Below are positions 1 through 8,774 of a stretch of 64,000 nucleotides of DNA, one piece after another; the first letter of the stretch is position 1, and each line of letters begins with the position of its first letter. The DNA is taken from contig KB899087.1 of NCBI GenBank assembly GCA_000378025.1, positions 1,612,001 through 1,676,000 on the forward strand. Direction: 5' to 3'. The stretch comes from Xanthobacteraceae bacterium 501b (GTDB taxonomy: Bacteria > Pseudomonadota > Alphaproteobacteria > Rhizobiales > Xanthobacteraceae). The position numbers were made by a program, and so were the translations under genes. The notes beneath the pieces were generated by a model that did no database searches, was not told where the DNA came from, and was given only the letters and a program-made list of their open reading frames with translations.

Positions 1-2
1 GC

Positions 3-977
3 CTTGGCCTGGCCCTGGCCGTCGCGGCCCTGCCGGTGCTTGCGCTTTGGGCGCAGAATGTGGGCCATGCCGCCATACCCCTCGATCGGCTCGCGGCCGC
101 CGTTTTCGCGTTCGACGCCTCGCGCGAACACGTCATTGTCTGGGACGTACGCCTGCCGCGGGTGTTGGCGGGGCTGCTGGTGGGCGGGCAACTGGCCGTC
201 GCCGGGGCCATCATGCAGGCGGTGACCGCCAACCCCCTCGCCTCGCCCGGTCTTCTCGGCATCAATGCCGGCGCGGCCTTCGCGGTGGTGCTGGCGATCG
301 CGATGGCGGGCATCGACGGCGCCGGCACGCTCATGTGGTTCGCCTTCCTCGGCGCCGGCGCCGCGGCGGTCACGGTGTATGCACTGGGCTCGGCGGGACG
401 GGGCGGGGCAACCCCGCTCAAGCTCGCCCTTGCCGGCGCGGTGTTGACCGCGTTCCTCGCCTCGATGACCACCGTGATCCTGCTGCGCGACCAGTCCACG
501 CTGGACAATGTCCGCCTCTGGTCGGTCGGCAGCCTGAGCGGCCGCCCTATGAGCGCCGTTGTCGCTATTGGCCCGTGGGGCGTCGCCGGCCTGGTGGGAG
601 CCGTGCTGGCGAGCGGCCCGATCATGACTTTGAGCCTCGGCAGCGATCTCTCCCGCGCCCTCGGCCAAAGCCTCGCTCTCTGGCGGGCGGTCAGCGCCGT
701 TCTGGTGGTCTTGCTCGCGGGCGCCGCCGTGGCGCTCGCTGGCCCTGTTGGTTTCGTCGGGCTGGTGGTGCCGCATATGGCGCGGCTGCTGGTGGGGTCC
801 GACTATCGCTGGATCATCGCCTACAGCGCCCCGCTCGGTGCCGGACTGGTGGTGCTGGCCGATACAGCGCTGCGGGGACTGTCCGGCGTCGACATACCGG
901 TGGGCGTGACGCTCGCGCTGGTGGGCGGTCCGGTCTTCATCGCACTGGTGCGTCGGCAGGGATGGAACCTGCGATGA
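3..977 (+). CDS. Iron-siderophore ABC transporter permease, FecCD family (5' truncated)
   Basis: Inner-membrane permease subunit of a ferric-siderophore importer. The reading frame is open from the window edge (first full codon at base 3), so the start codon and probably 10-20 residues are missing. A GTG at 36 is in frame but lies inside the first hydrophobic segment. The 324 visible residues are almost wholly hydrophobic, with the FecCD landmarks RLPRVLAGLLVGGQLAVAGA, NPLASPGLLGINAGA and, near the C-terminus, GPVGFVGLVVPHMAR. The last two are the loops that contact the ATPase in BtuC/FecCD proteins. The stop overlaps the start of the second permease (ATGA), so the two are probably translationally coupled. 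No substrate-binding protein is visible; it may lie just upstream of the window. Confidence 0.93.
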   Translation, partial: LGLALAVAALPVLALWAQNVGHAAIPLDRLAAAVFAFDASREHVIVWDVRLPRVLAGLLVGGQLAVAGAIMQAVTANPLASPGLLGINAGAAFAVVLAIAMAGIDGAGTLMWFAFLGAGAAAVTVYALGSAGRGGATPLKLALAGAVLTAFLASMTTVILLRDQSTLDNVRLWSVGSLSGRPMSAVVAIGPWGVAGLVGAVLASGPIMTLSLGSDLSRALGQSLALWRAVSAVLVVLLAGAAVALAGPVGFVGLVVPHMARLLVGSDYRWIIAYSAPLGAGLVVLADTALRGLSGVDIPVGVTLALVGGPVFIALVRRQGWNLR

Positions 978-1921
978 TGGCCGTGGCGCTGCCCGCTCTC
1001 CTCATCCTGCCCCTCGCCCTGCTCGCCCTCGCCTGGGGCGATGCCGGTGTGGCGCCGGGCGATATCGCGGCGTGGCTGTCGGGCGATCCGGTGGCGGCGA
1101 TGCTCGTGGGCTCGCTGCGCGCCCCGCGTCTTGTCGCGGCGCTCCTCGTCGGCGCGTGCCTTGGCGTAGCCGGTGCGATCACCCAGGCGGTCATGCGCAA
1201 CCCGCTCGCCGAGCCGGGCCTGCTGGGCATCAATGGCGGTGCCGGACTTGCTGTCATCGTCCTGATCGTCCACCTCACTGCACCGACTGGCCAGTGGCTT
1301 CCGGTCGCCGGTTTCGCCGGCGCGGCCCTTGCGGCGGGTGCGATCTACGCGCTGTCCTGGCAGGGCGGCACCTCCTCGATCCGGCTGATCCTGATCGGCA
1401 TCGGCGTGTCCGCATTGACCGGCGCCGGCATCGCCTTCATCACCGCCTTCGGCGAGGTGAGCGAGGTCCAGCGCGCCATGAGCTGGATGGCGGGGAGCCT
1501 CTATGGCTCTGACTGGACGAGGGTTTTCCTTCTCCTGGCCTGGGCCGCTCCGGCGCTGGCGGCGACCTCGCTGCTCGCGCGCGAGCTCAGGCTGATGGCC
1601 TTTGACGACGATGCCCTGCAGGGATTGGGGATGCGCCTGCAGCTGATGCGGGGAACGCTGATCCTGCTATGCACCCTGCTCGCCGGCGCCGCCGTCGCCA
1701 TGGCCGGCCCGATCGCCTTCATAGGTCTGATCGCCCCACACCTCGCCCGCCTGTCCGCGAAATTGCGCTATCTCATTCCAATCACAGCACTTTATGGCGC
1801 CCTCTTGCTTCTGGTCGCCGACATCCTGGCCCGAGCCCTGATGCTGCCGGCCGGCATCCTGACGCCGTTGATCGGCGTTCCCTTCGTCGCATTTCTCCTT
1901 CGGAAACAAAGCCATGAGTGA
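974..1921 (+). CDS. Iron-siderophore ABC transporter permease, FecCD family
   Basis: Second permease of the siderophore importer, 315 residues, expected to pair with the preceding permease in the inner membrane. It carries the same landmarks at the same relative positions: SLRAPRLVAALLVGACLGVAGA, NPLAEPGLLGINGGAG and GPIAFIGLIAPHLAR. The ATG at 974 overlaps the upstream stop by four bases, and the 3' end overlaps the ATPase start by eight, so the order is permease-permease-ATPase. The open frame extends much further upstream, but that part is a shadow of the first permease. Substrate is inferred from the receptor and SIP genes nearby, not from the permease itself; heme or vitamin B12 importers have the same fold. 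Confidence 0.93.
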   Translation: MMAVALPALLILPLALLALAWGDAGVAPGDIAAWLSGDPVAAMLVGSLRAPRLVAALLVGACLGVAGAITQAVMRNPLAEPGLLGINGGAGLAVIVLIVHLTAPTGQWLPVAGFAGAALAAGAIYALSWQGGTSSIRLILIGIGVSALTGAGIAFITAFGEVSEVQRAMSWMAGSLYGSDWTRVFLLLAWAAPALAATSLLARELRLMAFDDDALQGLGMRLQLMRGTLILLCTLLAGAAVAMAGPIAFIGLIAPHLARLSAKLRYLIPITALYGALLLLVADILARALMLPAGILTPLIGVPFVAFLLRKQSHE

Positions 1922-2708
1922 AGTGGCCGGGATGGTTCGCCTCCAGGCGCGCGCGATCAGGGTCGGGTATCGCAGCCGCGACGTGCTCGATGATCTGACG
2001 CTCGCCGTGCCACCGGGCCAGTTCACGGCCCTCCTCGGCCCAAATGGCAGCGGCAAATCGACCTTGCTCCGAACGCTCGCCGGCCTCACTGCACCGCGCG
2101 CCGGCGAGGTGACGCTGGACGGACACGCCATAAACACCCTGTCGCGCCGGCGCCTCGCGCAAAATTTAAGCCTGCTGCCGCAGACGCCGCGTGCCCCCGA
2201 CGACATTGCTGTGGCCGATCTGGTCGCGCAGGGCCGCTACCCGCACCGCCGACTCTTCACACCCTGGAGCGCGAAGGATCAGGCCATTTGCAACGAGGCG
2301 ATGCAGTTGGCCGATATCGATGATCTCGCGGCGAGGCCCCTTGGCGCTCTGTCAGGGGGACAACGCCAGCGTGCCTGGATCGCGATGACCCTGGCCCAGT
2401 CCGCCGATATCCTGCTGCTCGACGAGCCCACCACCTATCTCGACATCGCCCACCAGCTCGACATCCTTGCTCTGCTCCGCCGCCTCGTCCGCGAGCAGGG
2501 AAAGACGATGGTGGCCGTTCTGCATGACATCAACCACGCAGCCCGCTTCGCCGATCATATCTGCCTGCTAAAGGAGGGGAGAATAATCGCAAGTGGCTCT
2601 GCGCACAGAGTTATCGAGCCTGAGCACCTGAGGAAGACGTTCTCGATAGAGGCGACGATTCTGTACGATCCACAGGATGGCGTGCCGGTGTGCATCGCCC
2701 GGAGATGA
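1914..2708 (+). CDS. Iron-siderophore ABC transporter ATP-binding protein (FepC/FecE-like)
   Basis: ATPase subunit that powers the two preceding permeases at the cytoplasmic face, 264 residues. Walker A GPNGSGKST is at residues 42-50, the signature LSGGQRQRAWIAM near residue 147, Walker B ILLLDEPTTYLD near residue 168, and the switch histidine in VLHDINHA follows. The DEPTTYLD and LHDINHAARFADH wording is typical of FepC/FecE/FhuC. ATG 1914 overlaps the permease stop; ATG 1932 is an alternative start. A GC-rich hairpin followed by six T lies about 210 bases downstream. Confidence 0.95.
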   Translation: MSEVAGMVRLQARAIRVGYRSRDVLDDLTLAVPPGQFTALLGPNGSGKSTLLRTLAGLTAPRAGEVTLDGHAINTLSRRRLAQNLSLLPQTPRAPDDIAVADLVAQGRYPHRRLFTPWSAKDQAICNEAMQLADIDDLAARPLGALSGGQRQRAWIAMTLAQSADILLLDEPTTYLDIAHQLDILALLRRLVREQGKTMVAVLHDINHAARFADHICLLKEGRIIASGSAHRVIEPEHLRKTFSIEATILYDPQDGVPVCIARR

Positions 2709-2798
2709 TGCGAAACGCTCGCGGTGCGGGTGGGAGCGCGTGACGCGCCCCGCGTCGCCTATTGCTGCGACAGCCACGCTTCAGGGCGCGTACGAAGG

Positions 2799-2903
2799 CC
2801 CGGCCATGCCATTAGAATCCGGGCTTTCGATCGGCGTCGCCAACGGCTCAAGGCCGACCTCGCGCGCGAAGCAGCGGGACTCCTGCGCGATGTGGCCATG
2901 CCG
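2799..2903 (-). pseudogene. Remnant of an IS3-family transposase (OrfB catalytic core fragment)
   Basis: Read on the minus strand this short stretch gives GHIAQESRCFAREVGLEP, then LATPIESPDSNGMAG, then stops making sense. This is the integrase-core segment just before the catalytic Glu of IS3-family OrfB (compare the common FAxxLGLxPxTTPxxSPxSNGMAEAFV). The Glu-containing part that should follow SNGMA is lost, and nothing recognisable precedes it. Only about 35 codons remain, without terminal repeats, so it is a dead scar between the ABC operon and the AraC gene. Identification rests on motif recall, not a search. Confidence 0.6.
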
Positions 2904-2910
2904 CAGAGTC

Positions 2911-2935
2911 CCGGCTCGGCCGGAGGGCCTTTTTT
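2911..2935 (+). terminator. Possible rho-independent terminator of the siderophore ABC operon
   Basis: CCGGC-TCG-GCCGG forms a 5-bp stem, and an overlapping GGCC-GGAG-GGCC stem sits directly before six T (2930-2935). It lies downstream of the ABC ATPase gene. The stems are short, so confidence is modest. Confidence 0.4.
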
Positions 2936-3007
2936 CAATGCCGAACGGGCCCGCGGGCGGGCCCGAGGAACAAAAGCGGCAGACCGGAAGCGGGGAACCC
3001 AAAACCA

Positions 3008-3979
3008 TCAGTCGCCAACCTTCGGCCCCGCGCCCGCAGTGCCGGATGCCACCGATCGGCGCAGATCCCGTGGTGTCATGCCATAGCGTTTGCGGAACGC
3101 ACGGCTGAAATAGGATGGGTCATCGAAACCCACATCGAAAGCGATCTGGGTGATCGGCGTGAAGGTGCCATTCAGCAGGATGGCTGTCTTGGCAAGATCG
3201 AGCCGCCGCTCGAGAATATAGCCGGAAAAGGTTGTTCCCTCCCGCGTAAACAGCTTTTGGATCGCCCGCGTCGTCACACCCTCCTTCCGGGCGACATTTG
3301 CAATTGAAAACATGCTGTCGGCCAGATGGTTCTCGATATGGGACTTGACCGAGCCCAACCGATCGGACGGCGGAAAGTGGGTAATCCCCCTGGCAACAGT
3401 GTCTGCAAGCACGGGAAGTAACGCATAGAAATGCGCGATCATCATGTCGGCATCGCTCCGCACTTGGTGATCGTACTGCAGCAGATAGCCCGCATAGGTG
3501 ACCAGCAGCTGCAGCGGCAGACTTTCGCCGGCTATAGGCTGCAGCAGCAAGTGTGACAGCCGCCGCCGCCCCTTTCCGAGCGCGTGGCTGGGCAGGTAGG
3601 CGCAGTCGAGGCGCCCGCCATCCGGCAGAGCAATGGACAGCGGCGCATTGGCCGCCAGGAACACGACATCGGCCTTCGCGGCTTCGATCCGCCGCTGCCT
3701 CTGCGTGACGGAGAGACGCCCGTCCATCGCGCGCAGGACGATGATGCCCTCATTCCTCATGCCGACCGCTGCCAGCTGCGTAGCCGTTTCTGGGAAATAC
3801 AACGTCGTCAGCGATAGCGATACGTGGCTCCAGAACAAGCCGCGCACGCGGGACAGGTCGCCCTCCGAAAACGATATCGTGGCTGCGCCCATCATATCCT
3901 GAAGGATTGCGCGGCAGATCGTGGCGCCATTTTCGTCAGATGAGGCACCTGCGCCGAATTTCAAAGGTTTTATAGTCAT
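3008..3979 (-). CDS. AraC-family transcriptional regulator
   Basis: DNA-binding regulator of 323 residues, transcribed away from the TonB receptor operon. The C-terminal third holds the two helix-turn-helix units of AraC proteins: SIANVARKEGVTTRAIQKLFTREGTTFSGYILERRLDLAK and ITQIAFDVGFDDPSYFSRAFRKRYGMTPRDLR (quoted by segments; residues about 215-310). The N-terminal part resembles the AraC_binding_2 cupin-like sensor. AraC regulators next to siderophore receptors (PchR, AlcR, RhrA) usually respond to the ferric siderophore and activate uptake; that role is inferred from position. The start ATG is at 3979, and the 174-base divergent region to the receptor start presumably holds both promoters. 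Confidence 0.9.
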   Translation of the reverse strand: MTIKPLKFGAGASSDENGATICRAILQDMMGAATISFSEGDLSRVRGLFWSHVSLSLTTLYFPETATQLAAVGMRNEGIIVLRAMDGRLSVTQRQRRIEAAKADVVFLAANAPLSIALPDGGRLDCAYLPSHALGKGRRRLSHLLLQPIAGESLPLQLLVTYAGYLLQYDHQVRSDADMMIAHFYALLPVLADTVARGITHFPPSDRLGSVKSHIENHLADSMFSIANVARKEGVTTRAIQKLFTREGTTFSGYILERRLDLAKTAILLNGTFTPITQIAFDVGFDDPSYFSRAFRKRYGMTPRDLRRSVASGTAGAGPKVGD

Positions 3980-4153
3980 TCCATTTCAAAACAACGTAAG
4001 ACTGCGGAAGTTCGTTCCCATCCTATCTCAGTTCGCGCCAGTCCATGCAACAGGTATGGCAATCACCTAAACATGGTTGGATTGCGATTCACTGACAATG
4101 CCATGGACGACGACTTCGCGCTCCTGCGTGAGTCAAGCTGCTGGAGACGAACT
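3980..4153. promoter_or_regulatory. Divergent intergenic region between AraC regulator and TonB receptor
   Basis: This stretch separates the divergent regulator and receptor starts and is visibly more AT-rich than its surroundings. A good ribosome-binding site, GGAG at 4143-4146, sits seven bases before the GTG at 4154. I could not identify a convincing Fur, Irr or RirA box by eye, although iron control is expected for such a receptor. Confidence 0.45.
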
Positions 4154-6391
4154 GTGCGCGAATACGAAACGACCGCCGCCATCCTGGCCTTGCTCGCCGC
4201 GGCTGGAATGGCTGGGCCAGCAACCGCGCAGGAAGCCGAACAGTCCACAGCCCAGGCAGACGCTGCCGTCAGCGAGATCGCCCTCGATGACATCACCATC
4301 ACCGGCGGGCGATCACCGCAGCAGATATCCGAAATCCCGCGCACGATCTATGTGATCGACGAGCAGACCATCCAGTTGCGTTCACGCGCCGGCCAGACTC
4401 TCCAGCAGATCCTGGCGCAGGAGATACCCAGCTTCGACCCCGCGAGCTACGGCGCACGCACCTCCTATGGGCAGAGTCTGCGTGGCCGCACGGCGCTCGT
4501 TTTGATCGACGGCATCTCGATGAACTCCGTCCGCGGCATCAGCCGGCAGTTCGATGCGATCGATCCCTTCAATGTCCAGCGTATCGAGGTGCTCTCGGGG
4601 GCGACCTCGCTCTATGGCGGTAACGCCACCGGCGGCATCATCAACATCATCACCAAGAAGGGAAAGGACGCCGCCGAGGGCCTGCACGCCGAAGTGACCG
4701 GAGGTGTGGAGAGTGGCTTTCGGGGCAGCGACGATCTCGACCGTAGTGGCGCCGCCGCCGTGACCTATAACAGCGACAAGTGGGATAGCCGGCTCTCGGT
4801 CGCGTCCGCGCGAAGCGGGGCGTTCTACGACGGCACGGGCACGCTCCTCGTTCCCGACATTACCCAGACATCTACGGCCTTCAACACGCGGATTGACCTG
4901 ATGGGTTCGGTGGGGTTGCAGATCGACGCCGGCCGGCGACTGGAATTCACCGGGCAATATTTCAACAGCGAGCAAGATTCCGATTACGGCCTCTACTATG
5001 GAAAGTTCTTCGCAGCACTTGCCAACCCGAACCTATTTGAAACGCGCGACGGCTACAGTTCGGACTTCAATCCCAGCACCGAACGTTCAATGTACAACGT
5101 AGTCTATTCGGACGATGACGTCTGGGGTCAGAAGCTCTTGCTTCAGGGCTTCTATCGCAGCGAGGCGGTGACGTTCAACCCCTTCCCTACCTCGACCTAC
5201 TTCTACGGCAGCTCCCAGGATACCGATTATTACGGCATCAAGGCCGCCCTCGTGGCGCAGCTGACCGACCGGCTGAGCATCACCTACGGCGTCGACGCCG
5301 ACAAGGACGCCTTCTCGTCCAGCCAGAACGTCTTCAACATGACGACGGCAGCATTGAGCGGTGGCCTCGACTTCGACACCATCGGCATTGTTGGGCTCTA
5401 CCCGCAGATCGACGTCTCCACCGTCGCCGGCTTCGCCGAGGCTTCCTATGAGGCGACGGACAAACTTACCCTCACCGGCGGCATCCGCTACCAATACGTC
5501 AAGACGGACGTCTCCGACTTCGTAGGCGCGGCACAGCAGGTCGCGATCCTGCAAGGCCTGGCGGGGTCGGCGGACGCCATTCCCGGCGGCGCCGTCAGCT
5601 ATGACGCCTCTCTCTTCAACGCGGGCGCGGTCTACCGGCTGAACGAGACGCAGCAGGTCTATACTAACTTCAGCCAGGGGTTCGAATTGCCCGATCCCGC
5701 AAAATATTACGGCATCGGTGTCTACAGTCTCACGGGCGGTCACTACAGCCTGCTCAATGGGGTGAGCGTGTCCGACTCGGCCCTCGAGGCGATCAAGACG
5801 AACTCGGTCGAGATCGGCTATCGGCTCGATGACGGCACCTACACCATCGAAACGGCCGCCTATTATTCCTGGTCGGATCGTTCGATCGAGCTCGACCGTA
5901 CGACCCTTGCCGTCGATGTCGTGGACCAGGAACGGCGCGTCTACGGTATCGAGGGCAAGGTGAGCGCCAGGCTCGGCCATGGTTTCGATGTCGGCGTGCT
6001 CGGCCAATGGGTCAAAACCGAAGTCAAGAGCGGCGGCGATTGGGTGAACGACACCGTCGGTAGCGCCAGCCCCTCCAAGCTCGGCGGCTATGTCGGATGG
6101 CAGGGCGACGCCCTGAGCCTGAAGCTGCAGGGGCAGCATGTCTTCGACCTTTCCGACGCCGACGGTTATCGGATTGACGGCTTCACCCTGTTCGATCTTA
6201 TCGGCGCCTATCGTTTCGAACAGGCCGGCACGACCGTGAACTTCGGCATCCAGAATCTGTTTGACACGGACTACACGACGATCTGGGGCGCTCGCGCCAA
6301 GGCCCTTTATGGCGCTCTCGCGAGCGAGGAGATCTTCGACTACAAGGGGCGCGGCCGGACCTTCGCCATTTCCCTTACGAAGGTCTTCTGA
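4154..6391 (+). CDS. TonB-dependent siderophore receptor
   Basis: Outer-membrane gated channel for a ferric siderophore, 745 residues from the chosen GTG start. The frame is open from 4073, but GTG 4154 has GGAG seven bases upstream and puts a signal peptide at the N-terminus (AAILALLAAAGMAGPATA, cleavage before QEAEQ). A TonB-box-like LDDITITG is near residues 44-51. The plug domain follows (TIYVIDEQTIQ, GRTALVLIDGISMN, VQRIEVLSGATSLYGGNATGG), then a long beta-barrel ending in the terminal Phe typical of outer-membrane barrels. Its stop shares one base with the next ATG, so receptor, permease and SIP form a coupled operon. The siderophore is not predictable from sequence; the RhtX-like partner suggests a rhizobactin- or aerobactin-like citrate hydroxamate. 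Confidence 0.93.
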   Translation: MREYETTAAILALLAAAGMAGPATAQEAEQSTAQADAAVSEIALDDITITGGRSPQQISEIPRTIYVIDEQTIQLRSRAGQTLQQILAQEIPSFDPASYGARTSYGQSLRGRTALVLIDGISMNSVRGISRQFDAIDPFNVQRIEVLSGATSLYGGNATGGIINIITKKGKDAAEGLHAEVTGGVESGFRGSDDLDRSGAAAVTYNSDKWDSRLSVASARSGAFYDGTGTLLVPDITQTSTAFNTRIDLMGSVGLQIDAGRRLEFTGQYFNSEQDSDYGLYYGKFFAALANPNLFETRDGYSSDFNPSTERSMYNVVYSDDDVWGQKLLLQGFYRSEAVTFNPFPTSTYFYGSSQDTDYYGIKAALVAQLTDRLSITYGVDADKDAFSSSQNVFNMTTAALSGGLDFDTIGIVGLYPQIDVSTVAGFAEASYEATDKLTLTGGIRYQYVKTDVSDFVGAAQQVAILQGLAGSADAIPGGAVSYDASLFNAGAVYRLNETQQVYTNFSQGFELPDPAKYYGIGVYSLTGGHYSLLNGVSVSDSALEAIKTNSVEIGYRLDDGTYTIETAAYYSWSDRSIELDRTTLAVDVVDQERRVYGIEGKVSARLGHGFDVGVLGQWVKTEVKSGGDWVNDTVGSASPSKLGGYVGWQGDALSLKLQGQHVFDLSDADGYRIDGFTLFDLIGAYRFEQAGTTVNFGIQNLFDTDYTTIWGARAKALYGALASEEIFDYKGRGRTFAISLTKVF

Positions 6392-7680
6392 TGAACGCGC
6401 ACGACCTCCAGCACAGCATGGCTCGCGCGACCGGGGAAGCGCCGGGCAAGGATCGGCGCCTCTATGTGGTGCTGGGCGGGCTCTATCTCGCCCAGGGCAT
6501 TCCCACCTACCTTCTGCTGGTGGCCCTGCCACCGCTGCTGCGCGAGAGCGGCGCGTCGCGGACCGCGATCGGCTTGTTCTCGCTGCTGATGCTGCCGCTG
6601 ATCCTGAAATTCGCGATCGCGCCCCTGGTCGATCGCTACGCCCTGTTGTCCCGGCTGGGACACCGGCGGGGCTGGGTCATCCCGACGCAGATCCTGGTGA
6701 GCGCGGGCATTGCCAGCATGGCACTGGTGACGCCCGATCAGGTGGGCTGGCTGTTCGGCATCTGCCTTTGCATTACCATTCTGTCTTCGCTGCAGGATAT
6801 CGCGACGGACGGCTATGCGGTCCGGCACCTGACCGCACGCAGTCGTCCGATGGGCAACGCCATCCAGGCCGGCGCCGTCGCGCTCGGCGTGATCATCGGC
6901 GGCACGCTGGCGCTCGTCCTCTTCCATGAAATCGGCTGGCGCCCGACCATCCTGATCGTTGCGGCCCTGTCGCTTCTGCCCCTACTTGCGGCGGTCTGGA
7001 TGGAGGAGCCCCCTGCCGCGACACAGCCGCAGGATCGCCCGCGCGCGAGCCTGCGGGCATTCTTCGCACGGCCAAACGCCTGGCTCGTCCTGGGTTTTGC
7101 CGTGACCTACCGGGCGAGCGAGGGACTGGTCCGCGGCATGGAGGGTCCCTATCTCATCGATCTCGGGGTGCCTGTCTCCTGGATCGGCTATCTCTCCGGC
7201 AGCGCCGCCGCCAGCGCCGGCCTGGTCGGGGCCGCCTGCGCCGCGCTGCTGATCCGCCGGGCTGGACTTGCCGCGACACTGGTCCTGCTCGGCCTGCTGC
7301 GCAGCCTGTGCTTCCTCACCTTCGCGCTCAGTGCGGCCGACCTGTGGCCGGGCTTCGTCGTCGCGATGTCGGCATCGGCCCTGCAGACCTTCATCCGCTA
7401 CATGGAGCTTGTGGCGCTCTATTCGTTCTTCATGCAGGCCTCCTCACGGGACCAGCCGGGCACGGACTTCACCATTCTCAGCTGCGCCGAACTGATCGTC
7501 TATCTGCTTGGCTCCACACTGGCGGGCGTCCTTGCCGATGCATTCGGCTATTCCGTGCTTTTCTCCGGTGCGACGGTCATCTCCGTTGCCGGCGTCGGTC
7601 TGGCGCTTTTCCTGCTGGAAACCCTGAAGGCCCGTTCGGCGGCTTTCGCCGGCAGCGGGGATGAAGGACTGCGGGCGTGA
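6391..7680 (+). CDS. MFS permease, RhtX/FptX-like siderophore importer
   Basis: Predicted single-component inner-membrane importer of a siderophore, 429 residues with about twelve hydrophobic helices. The opening (LYVVLGGLYLAQGIPTYLLL, SGASRTAIGLFSLLMLPLILKF) and SLQDIATDGYAVRHL match the AmpG-like RhtX/FptX group, which carries rhizobactin 1021 and pyochelin across the inner membrane. Position strongly supports this: the start shares one base with the receptor stop, and the stop overlaps the SIP start (GTGA). AmpG-type muropeptide permeases are the main alternative, but the neighbours argue against it. The locus therefore has two inner-membrane routes, this one and the ABC importer. Confidence 0.85.
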   Translation: MNAHDLQHSMARATGEAPGKDRRLYVVLGGLYLAQGIPTYLLLVALPPLLRESGASRTAIGLFSLLMLPLILKFAIAPLVDRYALLSRLGHRRGWVIPTQILVSAGIASMALVTPDQVGWLFGICLCITILSSLQDIATDGYAVRHLTARSRPMGNAIQAGAVALGVIIGGTLALVLFHEIGWRPTILIVAALSLLPLLAAVWMEEPPAATQPQDRPRASLRAFFARPNAWLVLGFAVTYRASEGLVRGMEGPYLIDLGVPVSWIGYLSGSAAASAGLVGAACAALLIRRAGLAATLVLLGLLRSLCFLTFALSAADLWPGFVVAMSASALQTFIRYMELVALYSFFMQASSRDQPGTDFTILSCAELIVYLLGSTLAGVLADAFGYSVLFSGATVISVAGVGLALFLLETLKARSAAFAGSGDEGLRA

Positions 7681-8774
7681 CCGCTTTCGTGACGACGACC
7701 TTCCTCCGGTTCAAGAACGCCGAACGCCTGCTGGCCGAATTGCTCACGCATTTCGCGGAACATGCCACCGTTATCCGCACGGATAGCGGTGCACGCCTGC
7801 ACACCTCCTACGGGACCGTCGATATAGCCCGGCAGCAGGAAGGCCTGTCGGTAGGCGTATCGAGCCGTTCCGCCGGGGCGCTGGCAATGATCAAGGTCTT
7901 CATCGCCGAGCACGTCTTCCAGTTCGCGCACGAGCCGGTGGCCATGGTCTGGTCCGGTGACGGTGCCGACGAGCGGCGCCTGCCGAATTTCCAGAGGTTG
8001 CGGGTGCTTGCAGCATCGAGCGTCACCCCGCGAATGCGCAGGATTACCTTCCAATGCGAGGACGCCGCGCCCTTTGTTGGAGAGAGCCACTATCATGCGC
8101 GTCTGCTGATCCCTCCTCAGGGGCGCGCTCCCATCTGGCCGTCGCTGGCTGCCAGCGGCCGGATCATATGGCCGGAGGGTAAGGACGCTCTCACCAGTCG
8201 CGTGTACAGCATCCGTTCCGTCGAGCCGGCTCGCAACATCCTCACCATGGATATCGTCGTGCATGGCCAGGGCGGCTCGCCTGGCGCATGCTTTGCCAAG
8301 GACGCCCGGGAAGATGCCATCGTCGGCGTGCTGGGGCCCGGCGGTGGCGGCCGCCCCGACGCCGGAAACCTCCTGCTTCTGGGCGACGAGACCGCGCTGC
8401 CGACGATCGCACGGATGCTTGAGAACCTTCCTTCCACATCCTCCGCCGACGTCTTCATCGAAGTCGAGGATGAAGGTGAGGAACAGATGCTGGTCTCGAA
8501 CGCCAGAGTGCGGATCAACTGGCTGCATCGCCATGGCGTCGAACCAGGGCGGTCGGCCCGTCTGGAACAGATCCTTCGGGAGCAGGCCGCTCGTGAGGCA
8601 GAAGCCGGCCGGTTTGTCTGGGCAGGGTGCGAGCGCGGGCAGGCGGAAAGGTTGCGGAACATCCTTGGCGAACGGTCCTCGATGCGCCGCAGCAGCCACC
8701 ATATCATGGGTTTCTGGACCCGCCAGAAAGCTGCTTACGAGCCCGTCGAACCGGCGCAACCGACGTCGCATTGA
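7677..8774 (+). CDS. DUF2218 domain fused to siderophore-interacting (SIP) FAD/NAD(P)H reductase
   Basis: Cytoplasmic ferric-siderophore reductase, predicted to release iron after import, 365 residues. Residues 1-90 look like DUF2218 (TTFLRFKNAERLLAELLTHF, HTSYGTVDIARQQ). Residues 100-240 are the FAD-binding barrel with the flavin motif SRVYSIRSVEPA. The C-terminal part is the SIP domain (LLLGDETALPTIARMLENLP, FVWAGCERG). In many genomes DUF2218 and SIP are separate neighbours; here they are one polypeptide. The GTG start overlaps the permease stop. The stop codon coincides with the first bases of an insertion-sequence end (8772 onwards), so the last residues may have been trimmed or replaced, though the protein looks complete. 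Confidence 0.9.
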   Translation: MTAFVTTTFLRFKNAERLLAELLTHFAEHATVIRTDSGARLHTSYGTVDIARQQEGLSVGVSSRSAGALAMIKVFIAEHVFQFAHEPVAMVWSGDGADERRLPNFQRLRVLAASSVTPRMRRITFQCEDAAPFVGESHYHARLLIPPQGRAPIWPSLAASGRIIWPEGKDALTSRVYSIRSVEPARNILTMDIVVHGQGGSPGACFAKDAREDAIVGVLGPGGGGRPDAGNLLLLGDETALPTIARMLENLPSTSSADVFIEVEDEGEEQMLVSNARVRINWLHRHGVEPGRSARLEQILREQAAREAEAGRFVWAGCERGQAERLRNILGERSSMRRSSHHIMGFWTRQKAAYEPVEPAQPTSH

